Below the pieces are notes generated by a model. The model saw nothing but the letters and a program-made list of their open reading frames with translations, was not told where the DNA came from and ran no database searches. Both the position numbers and the translations under genes were made by a program. This document shows, one piece after another, positions 1 to 10,900 of a stretch of 64,000 bases of DNA. How positions within the stretch are numbered: position 1 is the stretch's first letter; the number at the start of each line of letters is the position of its first letter. This DNA is from Echinostoma caproni (taxonomy: Eukaryota > Platyhelminthes > Trematoda > Plagiorchiida > Echinostomatidae), in the NCBI GenBank assembly GCA_900618425.1, contig UZAN01040252.1:5464-69463 (forward strand), given 5' to 3'.

Positions 1-924
1 AAGGGCTCGTCAAAGATTCATAATCTAGTAAATCTTATTCTAAATGATTCATTACAATGCAGTTACAACAACCAACTCAACAGGATGTATGCTAATGCTG
101 ATGTGAAATTGAGGTGTTAGGAGTAGAATTGTTGTACATTTACTTTTCCTCCTTGGATTTATTCCTTCTCAGGGGATTTTGAAACTCCAGCTGAATGATT
201 TTAATCGGTAAGCAACATGTAAACTTAGAAAGCAGTATTTTAAATTCTTAGATTTCCAAATCACAAATCAGAGGTTCAGCTTGTAGGAGGAAAATGATCG
301 CTCATCTCATCGGAATGCTTTTATTTAAGATCTTTTTTCAACCATAATGCGGTGTTGACAACAGGCTGGAAAAACGGAAATATATACGCAACACAGCCTT
401 TTCTGTCTATCCGTTTCAGCAAAGACAAAAGACATGTGGGCAGAATTGATATGGACGCATATTCATTCTGCTGTTAGCGCACAACGTTACTGTTGATACC
501 CTTCATGATTTTTCTTCCCCTCCCTAAATTGTATTCACCACATTGTTTTCAATCTGTTCATTTTCATATTTAACCCGGTTATCTAACTTGACCTTAACCC
601 CTAACCAAATATTAGTCACACAACTCGGTAGTGCACAATCTGGATAAAATAACGATTGTTTACTCTTATAGTTCTTGAACTGACATGATCGTAATAATGT
701 GCTTTTAAAGGGGAATGATATCACGGGGAAGTGATGGCTAATATCAATTCTGCCCGCATATGCATTCTTACATTAAACGCATAAAACCAATTAGAGTTCT
801 CCAGGACACAGGAACTGCGGCGTAGAAATGTGAAGAAACAGACAGAACATAAAGCATATTCTTCCAAGCACATTTTGCGACAGGATTTTTCAACAACATA
901 GGCAGTCAAACGATTTCAAGCAGT
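1..924. other. Non-coding flank downstream of the arrestin gene
   Basis: No coding exon, repeat family or RNA gene was recognised. Short open frames here lack splice sites or family resemblance. In minus-strand terms this is the 3' side of the arrestin gene, so its proximal part may hold the end of the 3' UTR. Confidence 0.5.
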
Positions 925-930
925 TTTATT
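925..930 (-). terminator. Candidate poly(A) signal AATAAA of the arrestin gene
   Basis: The plus strand reads TTTATT, which is AATAAA on the minus strand. It lies about 195 bases past the minus-strand stop codon at 1125-1127, a plausible 3' UTR length. No closer canonical hexamer was seen between the stop and this site. The hexamer is common in AT-rich DNA, so the call rests on position only. Confidence 0.35.
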
Positions 931-1124
931 TGTAACTGATGTCTAAATAAAAACATTCATGACTGAAACATTTCGAACATTACCAACACTTAACCTCAAA
1001 TACCTCCTACATTCCCGTTTCTCGACACAAACACATAGGTCCGGACTAAATACTAATTGAATCTAGGAATCATCAAACATGTGGTCGAAAATGCTCAGTC
1101 TCCCATGCCAGCGTAACCCAAAAC

Positions 1125-1285
1125 CTATGTGATTTGGTTTCCCTCCGCCCTGTAACCGAAATATTCCAAACTATTTTCATCAATGAAACTTCCAGGTACA
1201 TATTGACCACTGTTTCTGTGATAATGTGAAACATCACAAGGAAAATGTCCTGATTTTGGTTTCATCCGTTTTTCAACAAATTGGT
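1125..1285 (-). CDS. Arrestin, terminal exon (C-tail)
   Basis: Last recognised exon of the minus-strand arrestin gene, ending in TAG at 1125-1127. It follows a good acceptor (tctttattttcag then AGAC). Two AGs sit two bases apart, so the exon starts at 1285 or 1287. The 1285 start takes two bases, matching the one base left by the preceding exon's GTAAGT donor. The 1287 start matches that exon's alternative GTGAGG donor. Near its start the exon reads QFVEKRMKPKS, resembling the LPFTLMHPKP stretch that ends the C-domain of beta-arrestins. It ends with FIDENSLEYFGYRAEGN, an acidic then aromatic then Arg pattern similar to the arrestin C-tail motif that binds the beta2-adaptin subunit of AP2. No clathrin box of the LIEL type is visible. 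The arrestin assignment rests on position, phase and these short resemblances. Confidence 0.6.
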
Positions 1286-1987
1286 CTCTGAAAATAAAGA
1301 TACTAATCGCGAAGGAGTGAAAAGTCACATATATCTTCGGTAATTTATTGAGCAAACTGTGTTACAATAAAAAGCAGTCATTTGCACTTTTAACCTAGAT
1401 TTTGCTTCATTGATACTCATTAGCTGTGAGATGAAGGCAACTAAAATAGTTTACCCAAAGAGCCGAATAATGGAGCAATTAACGGTCCATACGATATACG
1501 TATATATCGATAAACGATAACGCCCGGGGAAGACTCAATTTCGTTACAAAATATCATTGAAAATGAGGAACCTTTGTTACGAAAGTCGTTTTTGTAAATC
1601 CGATGCTAACTGCATTAGNAGGGGTTTTTATGTTTTGTCTTATTCTGTGGGGTGTTTTAATTAAGTTTGATCGAATGTTGAAGATAAGAGGAAAATAAAT
1701 CTGGATCACATCAGATGTAGCTGTTGATTTACGTGAAATTGGGCGAAATAAAGCTAAAAGGTAACACACAGGGTGATAATTATTGAGCGTTTGTGACGAA
1801 CAGGTTTCACACCAGTTTGCTCATATTTTAGGGAGACAGAAATATGTTAATCATATTTGCAAGGAAAACTATCTTTTGGCAACTCTTCCTCATTTATTCA
1901 TTACTCCCGAGTAATATGTCTGATAAATCAGTATTTTATCACTAATACAACATGTGAGTAAATCCAGCGATGAAGATCCTCACTTAC

Positions 1988-2149
1988 AAGAAGCGAGCTT
2001 AAGAGCATGTATTTTCAGTACATCCAGTACTAGGTAACACGAATCTACCATTTTGAAACATCCAATTTCAGCCAACAATATGAACTGGGGAATATTAATT
2101 TGAACTGGGGTGAACCAGGAAGCGTTCACTCCTCCAAATGGTAGCTGAG
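1988..2149 (-). CDS. Arrestin, C-domain exon carrying the polar-core aspartate pair
   Basis: Open exon of 53 codons plus three split bases, ending at a strong GTAAGT donor (an alternative GTGAGG donor lies four bases on). The frame reads ASWFTPVQINIPQF, then CFKMVDSCYLVLD, then ALKLAS. In beta-arrestins the equivalent exon has a hydrophobic strand, then LALDGKLKHED and NLASS. Two Asp are exactly seven residues apart, as in the Asp290/Asp297 pair of the polar core and lariat loop. Sequence between them is not conserved, so this is a divergent match. The start at 2149 follows a poor AG. An alternative start at 2104 after the better acceptor ttcaccccag is in the same phase and would shorten the exon by 15 codons. 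Confidence 0.55.
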
Positions 2150-2279
2150 CTCTTTTACTCATGGCACATATTCCTTTGCAGAATCACAGTCGTGGTTGGA
2201 GTACACCAGTGGTAAGATTTTTACTAAACCTGACTTAACAAAATCTTTCTTCAATCTATCTTATTTTGAGGACACTTAC

Positions 2280-2354
2280 ATTTTTGTCTGCCGAGTGGTA
2301 AAATGATTGGTTGACTGCATTCTACAGATGTATATTTAATAGTATCTTCCATAC
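2280..2354 (-). CDS. Arrestin, short C-domain exon (probable)
   Basis: A 75-base open segment bounded by acceptor tttttttggaatttag and donor GTAAGT. It enters needing two bases and leaves one base over, which fits both neighbours. It encodes MEDTIKYTSVECSQPIILPL and a few more residues. In beta-arrestins this position holds a segment of the same length that starts VRQYADICLF. Residue identity to that segment is low. The call therefore rests on splice signals, phase, length and its place between two exons that do resemble arrestin. Confidence 0.5.
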
Positions 2355-2966
2355 CTAAATTCCAAAAAAAGATTAATTTCTCCATTGTTATTTCCTCATT
2401 CAACTTACTATGCTTCTGGCTTGCACTAGAGACACCAGGACATAATCCATGCACGATATCCTTTTGGACTAGCCTTGTCTTACTGATGGTGCTCACACGT
2501 GTTTATAATTACTATACAGACTTTCAACAAGAATGCATTTCCTTGTTGGGGTATGAAGGCATCTTGGTCTGTTGCTCGAGTGAACTTCTTTCTTGAAAAG
2601 ATTTATGGAACCCTTACGGGATCTTGGTTCGTGTGTTACCCAGTAATTAACAAGCTGAGTATCTTGATGTGACCTTAGAGCATAATCCCATATTATCCAA
2701 GCACAGTTGTGATAATTCTTCGAAAGTCGGTTTACTGGATTCGTGAATACTGAAAATGTCAAATCCATTGATGATGAAATGATTGCGAACATGTTACCCG
2801 GATTGATACACAAGAGATCATGTAATACAGATAATTATGGTGGCATGTAGAATGTAAGCATGCGTTTTGGTGAGTTTTGGGTACTCTCGATCGTATTTTC
2901 TAAGCAATGATTAGAATGAATTCGTTAGGCTGAGAGAAGAGAAGAATGAATAGCAATGTGACTCAC

Positions 2967-3051
2967 TTGATAGACGGATTTTCCTTATTGACAGTCGAGA
3001 TAAATTATCGATGGATAATTGCACGCATATGTCTTCGTCGTGGTAGAATAA
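2967..3051 (-). CDS. Arrestin, first C-domain exon
   Basis: An 85-base exon with acceptor ccaatttcccag and donor GTGAGT. It reads LFYHDEDICVQLSIDNL, then SRLSIRKIRLS. This aligns without gaps to the beta-arrestin segment [20 protein letters not shown], then TVKKIKIS, where the C-domain begins. It enters in phase 0, as expected after the previous exon ending LDRP (beta-arrestin LDKE), and leaves one base, as the next exon requires. The HGE motif is HDE here. Residue pattern, length and both splice sites agree. Confidence 0.88.
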
Positions 3052-6000
3052 CTGGGAAATTGGAAAATGTGTTGCAATAAAGTTATAATCCCCGTAAAGA
3101 TAAAAACCGAGATAATGTTAGCTAAGGTATTTGAACGTTTGTTTGGCCTTTAGATGGCGCTACCTTCTTGTGCATTTCATCGTTTTGAATAAACAATGAC
3201 ACGATTTTTGTCTTAGACCCATTACAGTACATGAGTATTATTTTTTCTAAGAGCATTTGGTAAGTACCTAATGTATTACATCCCGGGACAGTAATGTGGG
3301 TCCATATACAAATAAACAATTTCCATATGGAACGGTATCAACTGTTTAACATGTTTCACCACGAAAAATCAGAAACAAAGGTGGGTGTGTCATGCGGTTG
3401 AAGGTACGGTTGAACAACAGTTCTCCTGGGGTCATTCGGAGGAAAAAGTAATAGGTGGAAATAAAATACTTTCTGAATTACCGAAGGAAACATCATGTTG
3501 TCAATAGAAGCACAAGCGGACTTGGTCTGTCAATAACCGTTACCAACCAATCAATTATTGGCATGTTTTCACGTTTGTTCTGGAGCATATTGAGGTTGGT
3601 CTTCAAATGACCGTACTCGTACCAGTTTGCGCAGATAATTGAATTACGTCACAATGCGCACCCTAGAGGCATCTGAGTCCCGGAAATTCTGGAATACGTA
3701 TGGAATCTTATCATTCCCTTGGCACCTGACAAGGTATTCCGTGTCTACAGTGGCATCTGGTGGGTTGAAACCCAAGTTATTGCTTTTACAATGGACATCA
3801 AATTATTAGTAAACAAGAATTAACGCAAACCGTTCTTGTTATTCAGTTTGTTTAACTGTTCCTTTTGTGACTGTCAAGTGTGACACATTTTAATCAGCCC
3901 TCATCTTACTAAAACTCAATAAAAAATGATCAATATGTAGACTGAAAACCCTGTTTCATTTCTATTCATTATGCGGTTGCAGTTATTTAGTGTTCTCTTC
4001 GGAGCCGCGGTTGTATACCGAATAAAACTCTCAAGAGTGATTTAGTGGGGACTACTTAACCCCGTTAGGTTTCCTCGCCTTATACTGCAGGAACTTGCTT
4101 TTATTCTTCAATGAATGTGGGACTAAAATTTCAAACAATCGTCTGAAACTACCAGTCACTCAAGATTGTCATTAGTGCGGTTCTATCCACGAATAATGTA
4201 AAGTTCTGTGGAAAAAAATGAAATAAAACTAGAGTAGATGCTATAAAAATCATTCTTATCAGACATTTGAAAACTTTGGAGTTCATGCTATACTTTCTCG
4301 TTTAATCGCAAACAACGTTTAGACACTAAACGGCGCCAATTGAATGTCGTCATCACCACCTAAAGTAAAATTGTGTCTTTCCAAAAAAGTTAAAAATACC
4401 GTTTTAGTGTTTAATATTTCAACGATGAGAATAAATCCTAATTGACGCGCGGTACAATACGAAGATGATAGTGCGTCGTTTTTGAAGTAATGCATTCGAG
4501 GTGACCGACGGCAGTGAAATTAAAATAACAAACGTTTTGCCAGTGCGGAACACTTATGATTTGCAATAAAAGCAACTACCATGATGTGTGTTTAGCGGAG
4601 TGTAACGGACAGCTTTCGTGCATTTTGAAAAATTTCAATTTCTTTCATATATTCCGGAATGAAGTATGATAGACTATGCAAACTTAGAAACAACGCCCAA
4701 TTTCTAGCCTTAACACATACGTAATTGATCCGTTACCTTGGCATTATAAACATGCCATACCAAAGCCGAAGTGCTTTCCTTCCAGTTGTATAGGGAATTC
4801 CATATTCATTCACATGCAAAACATCTTGCCAGTAAACGTGTAGTTTGAGCATGAATGTGAATAGGTTCCTCCCTCCTGCACTGAATTGCATGTATTCACC
4901 TTTGTAATTAATAGAACCCAACATAAAAGCATAACTTCAAGCAATAAATACTATATTTTACTGCATAAGCTTCACAATAACAGAATCCACACATCATATT
5001 GCCTTTGGTTGATTGCAATAGCTTGTCAAGATTACAAATTACCAAAGACATGTCCCAGTTAGTAGTTTTTACCAAATGTCACTTATGCTGCAGTGAAAGT
5101 GGATGAAAGTTTGCAGCCATGACGTCCTCCGGTCCTGAAATTGCGGTTAAAGGAAGCTATTGGAGCATGTCTGGACTAGTTAAGGCACATGGAAGAAACC
5201 AGTGCAAACGTAACTGATCAGGGCCAACGCCCGTATAATCGTACATCAAATAACTAATGATGCTACTATAGGTAATTTGTGATGAGTTTTAATATGTTTT
5301 GATTACATAAAGTTGCCGAAACATTTCATCAGATATCCGAAACTGTATCCAAGTTCTTTTTGATCTATTAACCCAGAGGTATTCTGTATCATTCTTTATA
5401 TTGATTAAATTTGTAAACATACATAATTAGTTACTTTTCAAGTACGCCATATACGCAAACGTCGTGAAGGATACTTACTTATTCGCTGAGTACTATTTAC
5501 GATGGAATTATAATTTTCATTAAATATGATTGTTTTGACACGTCCGCAAAGGATGGTAGAAAATGAATCCCGTTTAGAGTAAGCACAATTGTCGCGGAGA
5601 GTAGTAGCATCACTCACAGGTGGAAAACGTTTTCATCACTGCATAGCTTGTTATAAATTATTGCTATTCAGTTTTCACTGCGACTGAATCACAGCAATGA
5701 GTGAAATGTTCGCTGTATAGTAGCGCATCTGGGGTTTTGGTAGTGAACCCATGAACATAACATTACAACTAATGGATGATGGGTAATGGGAAAATCAAAT
5801 CTGATTAAGCAAAACAAAACGCGCATCAACAGCATGGTGCCACCTGACATTTCAAACGTCGCTTCCTCATGTGGTCACGGTTTTCTTGACCATTACTCTT
5901 TCGCGAAACGTGCCTCGTTCAATTGCGTACTCGGTTAAATGGAGGAAAGTGCGAAATGTGACACGGCTCAATTACGTTTGATGTTGTATAAACGTCAGAG

Positions 6001-6126
6001 CTGATTAGCTGTAGGATGTCAACGCTGCGTTTTAGGAAATGATCGACGTCGAAGTAAGTTGCCTTTGCAATTCAGGAGCGAAATAAACTATACGGAAACA
6101 AAACAACAAAATATGTCTTCACTCAC
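3052..6126 (-). other. Arrestin intron (about 3.1 kb)
   Basis: Lies between two recognised arrestin exons. No transposon, RNA gene or additional exon was recognised. The open frames here are short, AT-rich and lack family resemblance or paired splice sites. Confidence 0.6.
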
Positions 6127-6274
6127 CGGTCTATCTAACTTCATGCCTATCGTGATTGTCCCGTAGCACTCAAACATAGGTGCCTTAGTGCTCTGCACGG
6201 TGGACGGTTGAAGTGGACGAAGATCGACTGGAGGACCGGGGGTTATTTTACGGATGAGAATAGAAACGCTGCAG
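6127..6274 (-). CDS. Arrestin, inter-domain exon with the phosphate-sensor Arg
   Basis: A 148-base exon with a strong acceptor (ctgttcttttctttcacatag) and donor GTGAGT. Only one frame is open. It begins with one split base that completes an Asn codon with the previous exon, then reads CSVSILIRKITPGPP, continues through RPLQPS, and ends GTITIGMKLDRP. This matches the beta-arrestin run NSVRLVIRKVQYAP, PGPQP, PLHLEASLDKE. The Arg in LIRKI is at the position of the arrestin phosphate-sensing Arg (Arg169 in beta-arrestin 1), which pairs with the polar-core Asp residues. It ends the N-domain and crosses the hinge. Local GC content is clearly higher than in the flanking introns. Confidence 0.9.
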
Positions 6275-6429
6275 CTATGTGAAAGAAAAGAACAGGAACT
6301 TTTGATGCAAAACCTGAGTAAAAGCAACATAATACTCAGGTTGTTATTTTATTGAGTTAAAACTTTATTATCCAAACTTTCATGACTTTAAAGTTGGTTG
6401 AGACTTTGATGCTCGAAATGCCGAAACGC

Positions 6430-7890
6430 CACTTGGCGTCCGCCCTCATAGAGCCAGAGACGGACGCAGATGAACCACATCACTATGAGCTACAAATGGC
6501 GGGTTTGCATACAAGGCTGTCGATCGTACTGGAGCACTCCTCTCGAATATGATCACCCGTTTGTTTGTGCCAAACTGTCCATGTGCTTTGGCGGGCGTTC
6601 CAAACGCATGACACATCAACGGTTAGACTGTGCTAATCTGTCTGAACCAGAACGGTTAGCTGTCTTCCAGTGTGAGCAAAATCACAATCAACAGCCACGT
6701 CTTACACGCTAGGAGGAGCAATTCAAAGCACAGTTTAACTGGCCACCAGCGTCAGCACCTCACACAGCTATTCCGACAAACGTCCCATGGTTTATCACAA
6801 CAGACCTACCTTCTGAGGCGGCAATCCTAAGGAGATCCAAGCCTTGAGACGTCAAAATGCTCCAGGCTCCGATGGTCTCCCTCTGCTTTATTTGAAGATG
6901 ATGGAACAACGCTTTTAGGAGAACTACAAGCTCATTTCTCCAAAGTGTGGAATACTGAGCGAGTCCCCTCCTCTTGGGGAAATCGATTGCCGTCCCCATC
7001 TTAAAAACGGCGCGTACAATGACTGCGGCAATCATAGGGATATAAGCCCATTCCCGAAAGCGTCAAAGATGTCGGTGTCCGTCATTCCCTGCCGATTGTA
7101 CACTACGCGTGAGGATCAGACCCTTGATGAACGGGCTGCGTTTCGTGCCGGTCGTGGATGCATCGATCAAATCTTCAATTTCCGACAGCTGCTAGAACAC
7201 CGCCATGACTACAAAAAAGACCAACGATCATCCTATTCTTAGACATCCGCGGGGCCTTTGACTCTGTCAATCGGACCGTACCATAGAACTGTTTGTTGAG
7301 GAATGAATTACCCGATAAGTTTGTGTCGATCATACCTTGGGTGGAGTTAGGGCCTATGGCCAGCTTTCAACACCCTTCGCCGTCTCCAAGGGAGTCCAAC
7401 AAGGCTGCTCCATTTCCCATTCCTTGTCAACTTTGTCCTAGAGGATGCTCTACGGAATGCTTTGTCTTGTCTAGCAAACGGTTGAGTCGAACTCATCGCA
7501 GGGATCGGAGTCCTTGCTTTAGGATATGCCGATGACCGCGTTGTTGGGTGATAACACACAGGCAGTCCAAGACGCTTTGAACCGCTTGGTGATCAAGGTA
7601 TCCAAGTATGGCATATGCTTTGCACCTTCCAAGTGCAAAAAGCTTGTTCAACACTGGTAGGAGCCTGTGCCTGCACGCACCTTCTGTGGTGATCAGCTAG
7701 GAGTGTTTAAGAGCTTCAAGTACCTCGGGAGCTTGATCGCAGCTGGAGGCGGTGTTGGGAAGGAGATCAAATTAATAATGGAGAAAGATGGAGCAGTTTT
7801 GTCGTTGGTTAGAGACACTGAGAGATATGGCCCAGAATGGAATTCAGTGGCGCGGATGCTGTACGGTTTGCCTGTCGAAATTCCGTGCCC
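6430..7890 (+). mobile_element. Decayed RTE-type LINE (reverse transcriptase region)
   Basis: Plus-strand fragments in several frames, broken by stops and frameshifts, line up in order with RTE-clade non-LTR retrotransposon ORF2 proteins. Near 6560-6680 is an endonuclease-RT linker (DHPFVCAKLSMCFGGRSKR, then RLDCANLSEPERLAVF). Near 7135-7290 is the RT region (FRAGRGCIDQIFNFRQLLEH, then a broken LDIRGAFDSV). Near 7380 is a degenerate GVQQGCSIS. Near 7560-7650 is QAVQDALNRL, then SKYGICFAPSKCK. Near 7715-7770 is FKYLGSLIAAGGGVGKEI. The catalytic F/YADD box near 7520-7540 is degenerate. Both ends are truncated or unrecognisable. The element lies antisense to arrestin inside its 12-kb intron, only about 150 bases from the 6127-6274 exon. 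It cannot encode an active protein. Confidence 0.88.
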
Positions 7891-7959
7891 CATAAAAACA
7901 AAAAAGTGTACGGTGTATCGCACAAACCTTTTTTATTGTATTGCTTCGTAATGTTCAAT

Positions 7960-10900
7960 TCTGACAATTACGTCTCTTTCACTGTACTCTGTGTACCAAC
8001 CACCCCGCGCGCGTGTTTATTATTGGTAATATTCTTGTGGCGTTGGCACCATACTTGATCTCAAGCCGATGTAAATTATATATATATATATGCATTTGTT
8101 ACTCGTATATTTTTCGCGAACTTCACCTGGTAGCGGTGAAACTATACGTGCATGGAATATGCATGATATAAAGCACCGCGAACGAGTTGACCTCATATTT
8201 GTGAAGAACGTTATAGAAAGGGAATGGTAACATTAATCAAAATCACAACATATTGAATCCGCACTTACAGATGAAAATTAGTGTAAACCTGAACAAAGAA
8301 TCGATTTTCAACATAACCATTTCAAATCTTCCTATGGCAGCAAAAGGATACAAATACTTGCTAACTACAAATGCGTGCTTTGTAATTTGAGCTAACTGAA
8401 ACATTGTTAGTCTTCGTGATCGTGGGAGCAATTTCCTTCATAAATAACCCTAAAGAAAAAATCGCCAAAATCAAAATTGGTCCCTGACTAAGGCACTCGC
8501 TGGGGGTATTTATTTAATTGTTCATTCATAATGCAAACGATGGCAACACCAAATAATTGTAGACTATGTATTGCTGAATATAAATTCTAAATAGTTCAAT
8601 TCTTTTTTGTGAAGGAACAGCAATTCAAATTATTAAGAGGCTTCAAACATTTATATTTACTCAATGAAACAAACTCTTGATTGAAAATGAATGTTCTAGG
8701 GATATGAATATCAAAACATCAAAACACAAGATAAAAATATCATCGTTTTCTTCGAAAATTCACGCTTCTATTTTTGTCACATACACTGATGTCTCTTAAA
8801 AACATTAGATCAGACATTTTAGAAAACACATGATTTATGTGTGCACTGTGATGTGTATTCGAAAGGTGCCGTGTTTATCAACTGTAATTGATTCCATCAT
8901 TTTAAGGTAGTTCTCCTTAATTATGGTGAATTAACCGGTTTCTCCCGCTTCCACATTTCAGTGTGCCGTCGAACTGCAATAACATGTTACTTATCTAAAA
9001 TGGACTTGGGAAGGGAATATGTGGTACTGTTGCTTAGTGGGAACCATAAGCTGAATCATGCGATCTCCGGTTTGTTTTCTCGCAGTCTATTTCAACGTTG
9101 GTTGACACACAATATTCCCAACGTTGTCTTGTTTTCAGCTTGTGGTGAGGATGCGTCTTATATGGAATCATTCTGGTACCTTTGTTTTATCTCTCTTAAA
9201 GCATTTTGGAAGGGGGTGTTTTTATTTTGGCAACTGAAATAAATATGATTTTATTTGCTAAATCAAATCTTGTTTTAACCGTATATAAATTATTCAATTG
9301 GTCTGAGGACATTTTTAAACAACGGCTTTTGTTATAATTCAATAATTTATAATAATGTCGCTACTGTTTGTATANATAATAATGTCGCTACTGTTTGTAT
9401 ATAAGGAAAAAGGCGTGTGTGGATTGTGTGGAATGAGTTATGGTATGTAACCACCTATGCACCTTACCTTATTCGCTTTTTATTCATTTATTTATGCCCC
9501 GACCACCGTTGGACATGACTATTTAGTTCAACGGATTGGAACAACCATGAGAGGAATAACTTTTATTAGAATGCCCATTAGGTTCCAGATTAAAGACTGT
9601 TGTGAAAAATGGTTAGGGACTACATGCATAATACAGTTTGACTAAGTGGAAGTTGATCCACACATATTATAGCGCGTTTCAGCTGGTCGAGTGACGATCG
9701 TAACTGGGTTTTATCTCGAGCTACCTCTACTAGGACGATATAGCTGATATCCCTTCTCAAGAATTGCAGCGACATACGACCGATGTGGGTTACGCATTCA
9801 GATTATTACTGCACATGGTTTATGGTGCATTATGGAGCGGGATCCTATGCAGGCATTACATTGGCGATATAATTATTAACTCTAAAACTTCTTTAACGCT
9901 GTTGGATAGTGTTAATTGGGCTCACCACATTATAACATTTACACTAGGGATGAATTCAGCTCAAGGATTTGCATTCCTTTATATTTACTTAGGACGCCGT
10001 GCAGACAGATCTCACAGACGAAACGAATACAGGTATAACACGTGGAAAGGACAATATAACAACTGTAATGATTTTGTTCTAAAACAGCCTAAAAGATGTT
10101 GAATCCAGTGTATTTTTAGTAATGTAATAAGACTTCATGCTGTTAGTGAATTAAGTAGGGGTTTTTCTACTGTTAAGTTAACGGTACGGAAAATACGATT
10201 ACCCAGCAGGGCGCATTAAATCTTGCATGACTGCCGACACTGCGAAACTAGGGAGCCGTGCGATGTAGAGAAAAAATTCAAATCGTATTGCTCTCCAAAG
10301 GTGCGAAAACAATGAGCAAACGACTGAGGAGCAGTTGAAAATGCTTATGCGCATACTTTACTCTTCAAAATCAGTTTGTCCATTACCGATGAAGGAAAGG
10401 TTAGATAAGGGAATGATATTTTTTGTGTCTACGAGTTTAAATTGCTCACGTGGAGCAAGTAACATCGGTCATAGCACCAATTGCACGGTCAGTATTTTAA
10501 CATTCACATCCCATCCTCATAAACATCTATCTTGACTATACTCAAAACCCGATTTGACTGTCCGGAATTTTTTCTCCTAAGGTTTACTATGTGCTGTAAC
10601 TGGCTGGCAACAAGCTTGTTCGTCACATCTGTGTTTTTCAAGTAAATCTATCGAAACCATTTGCAGACAATTTCTGCAATATTTGAACAGGTAGATGTAA
10701 CTCGTTTGTTTTGGCTTTCGCAACCTCATTCAGTAATTATATAAGGCAATTTCAAGTTATCCCACCCCCAGAGGACGAACCTGTGCTTTTTGACCAAAGT
10801 GTAACACAGTGTTGTGAGTAATAAACTTGTTTCGGTTGACTTAAAATTGGGTTTGCTTGAAATAATGCTATTGACCAGAATTTCTAAGCTTCCCGCAGCT

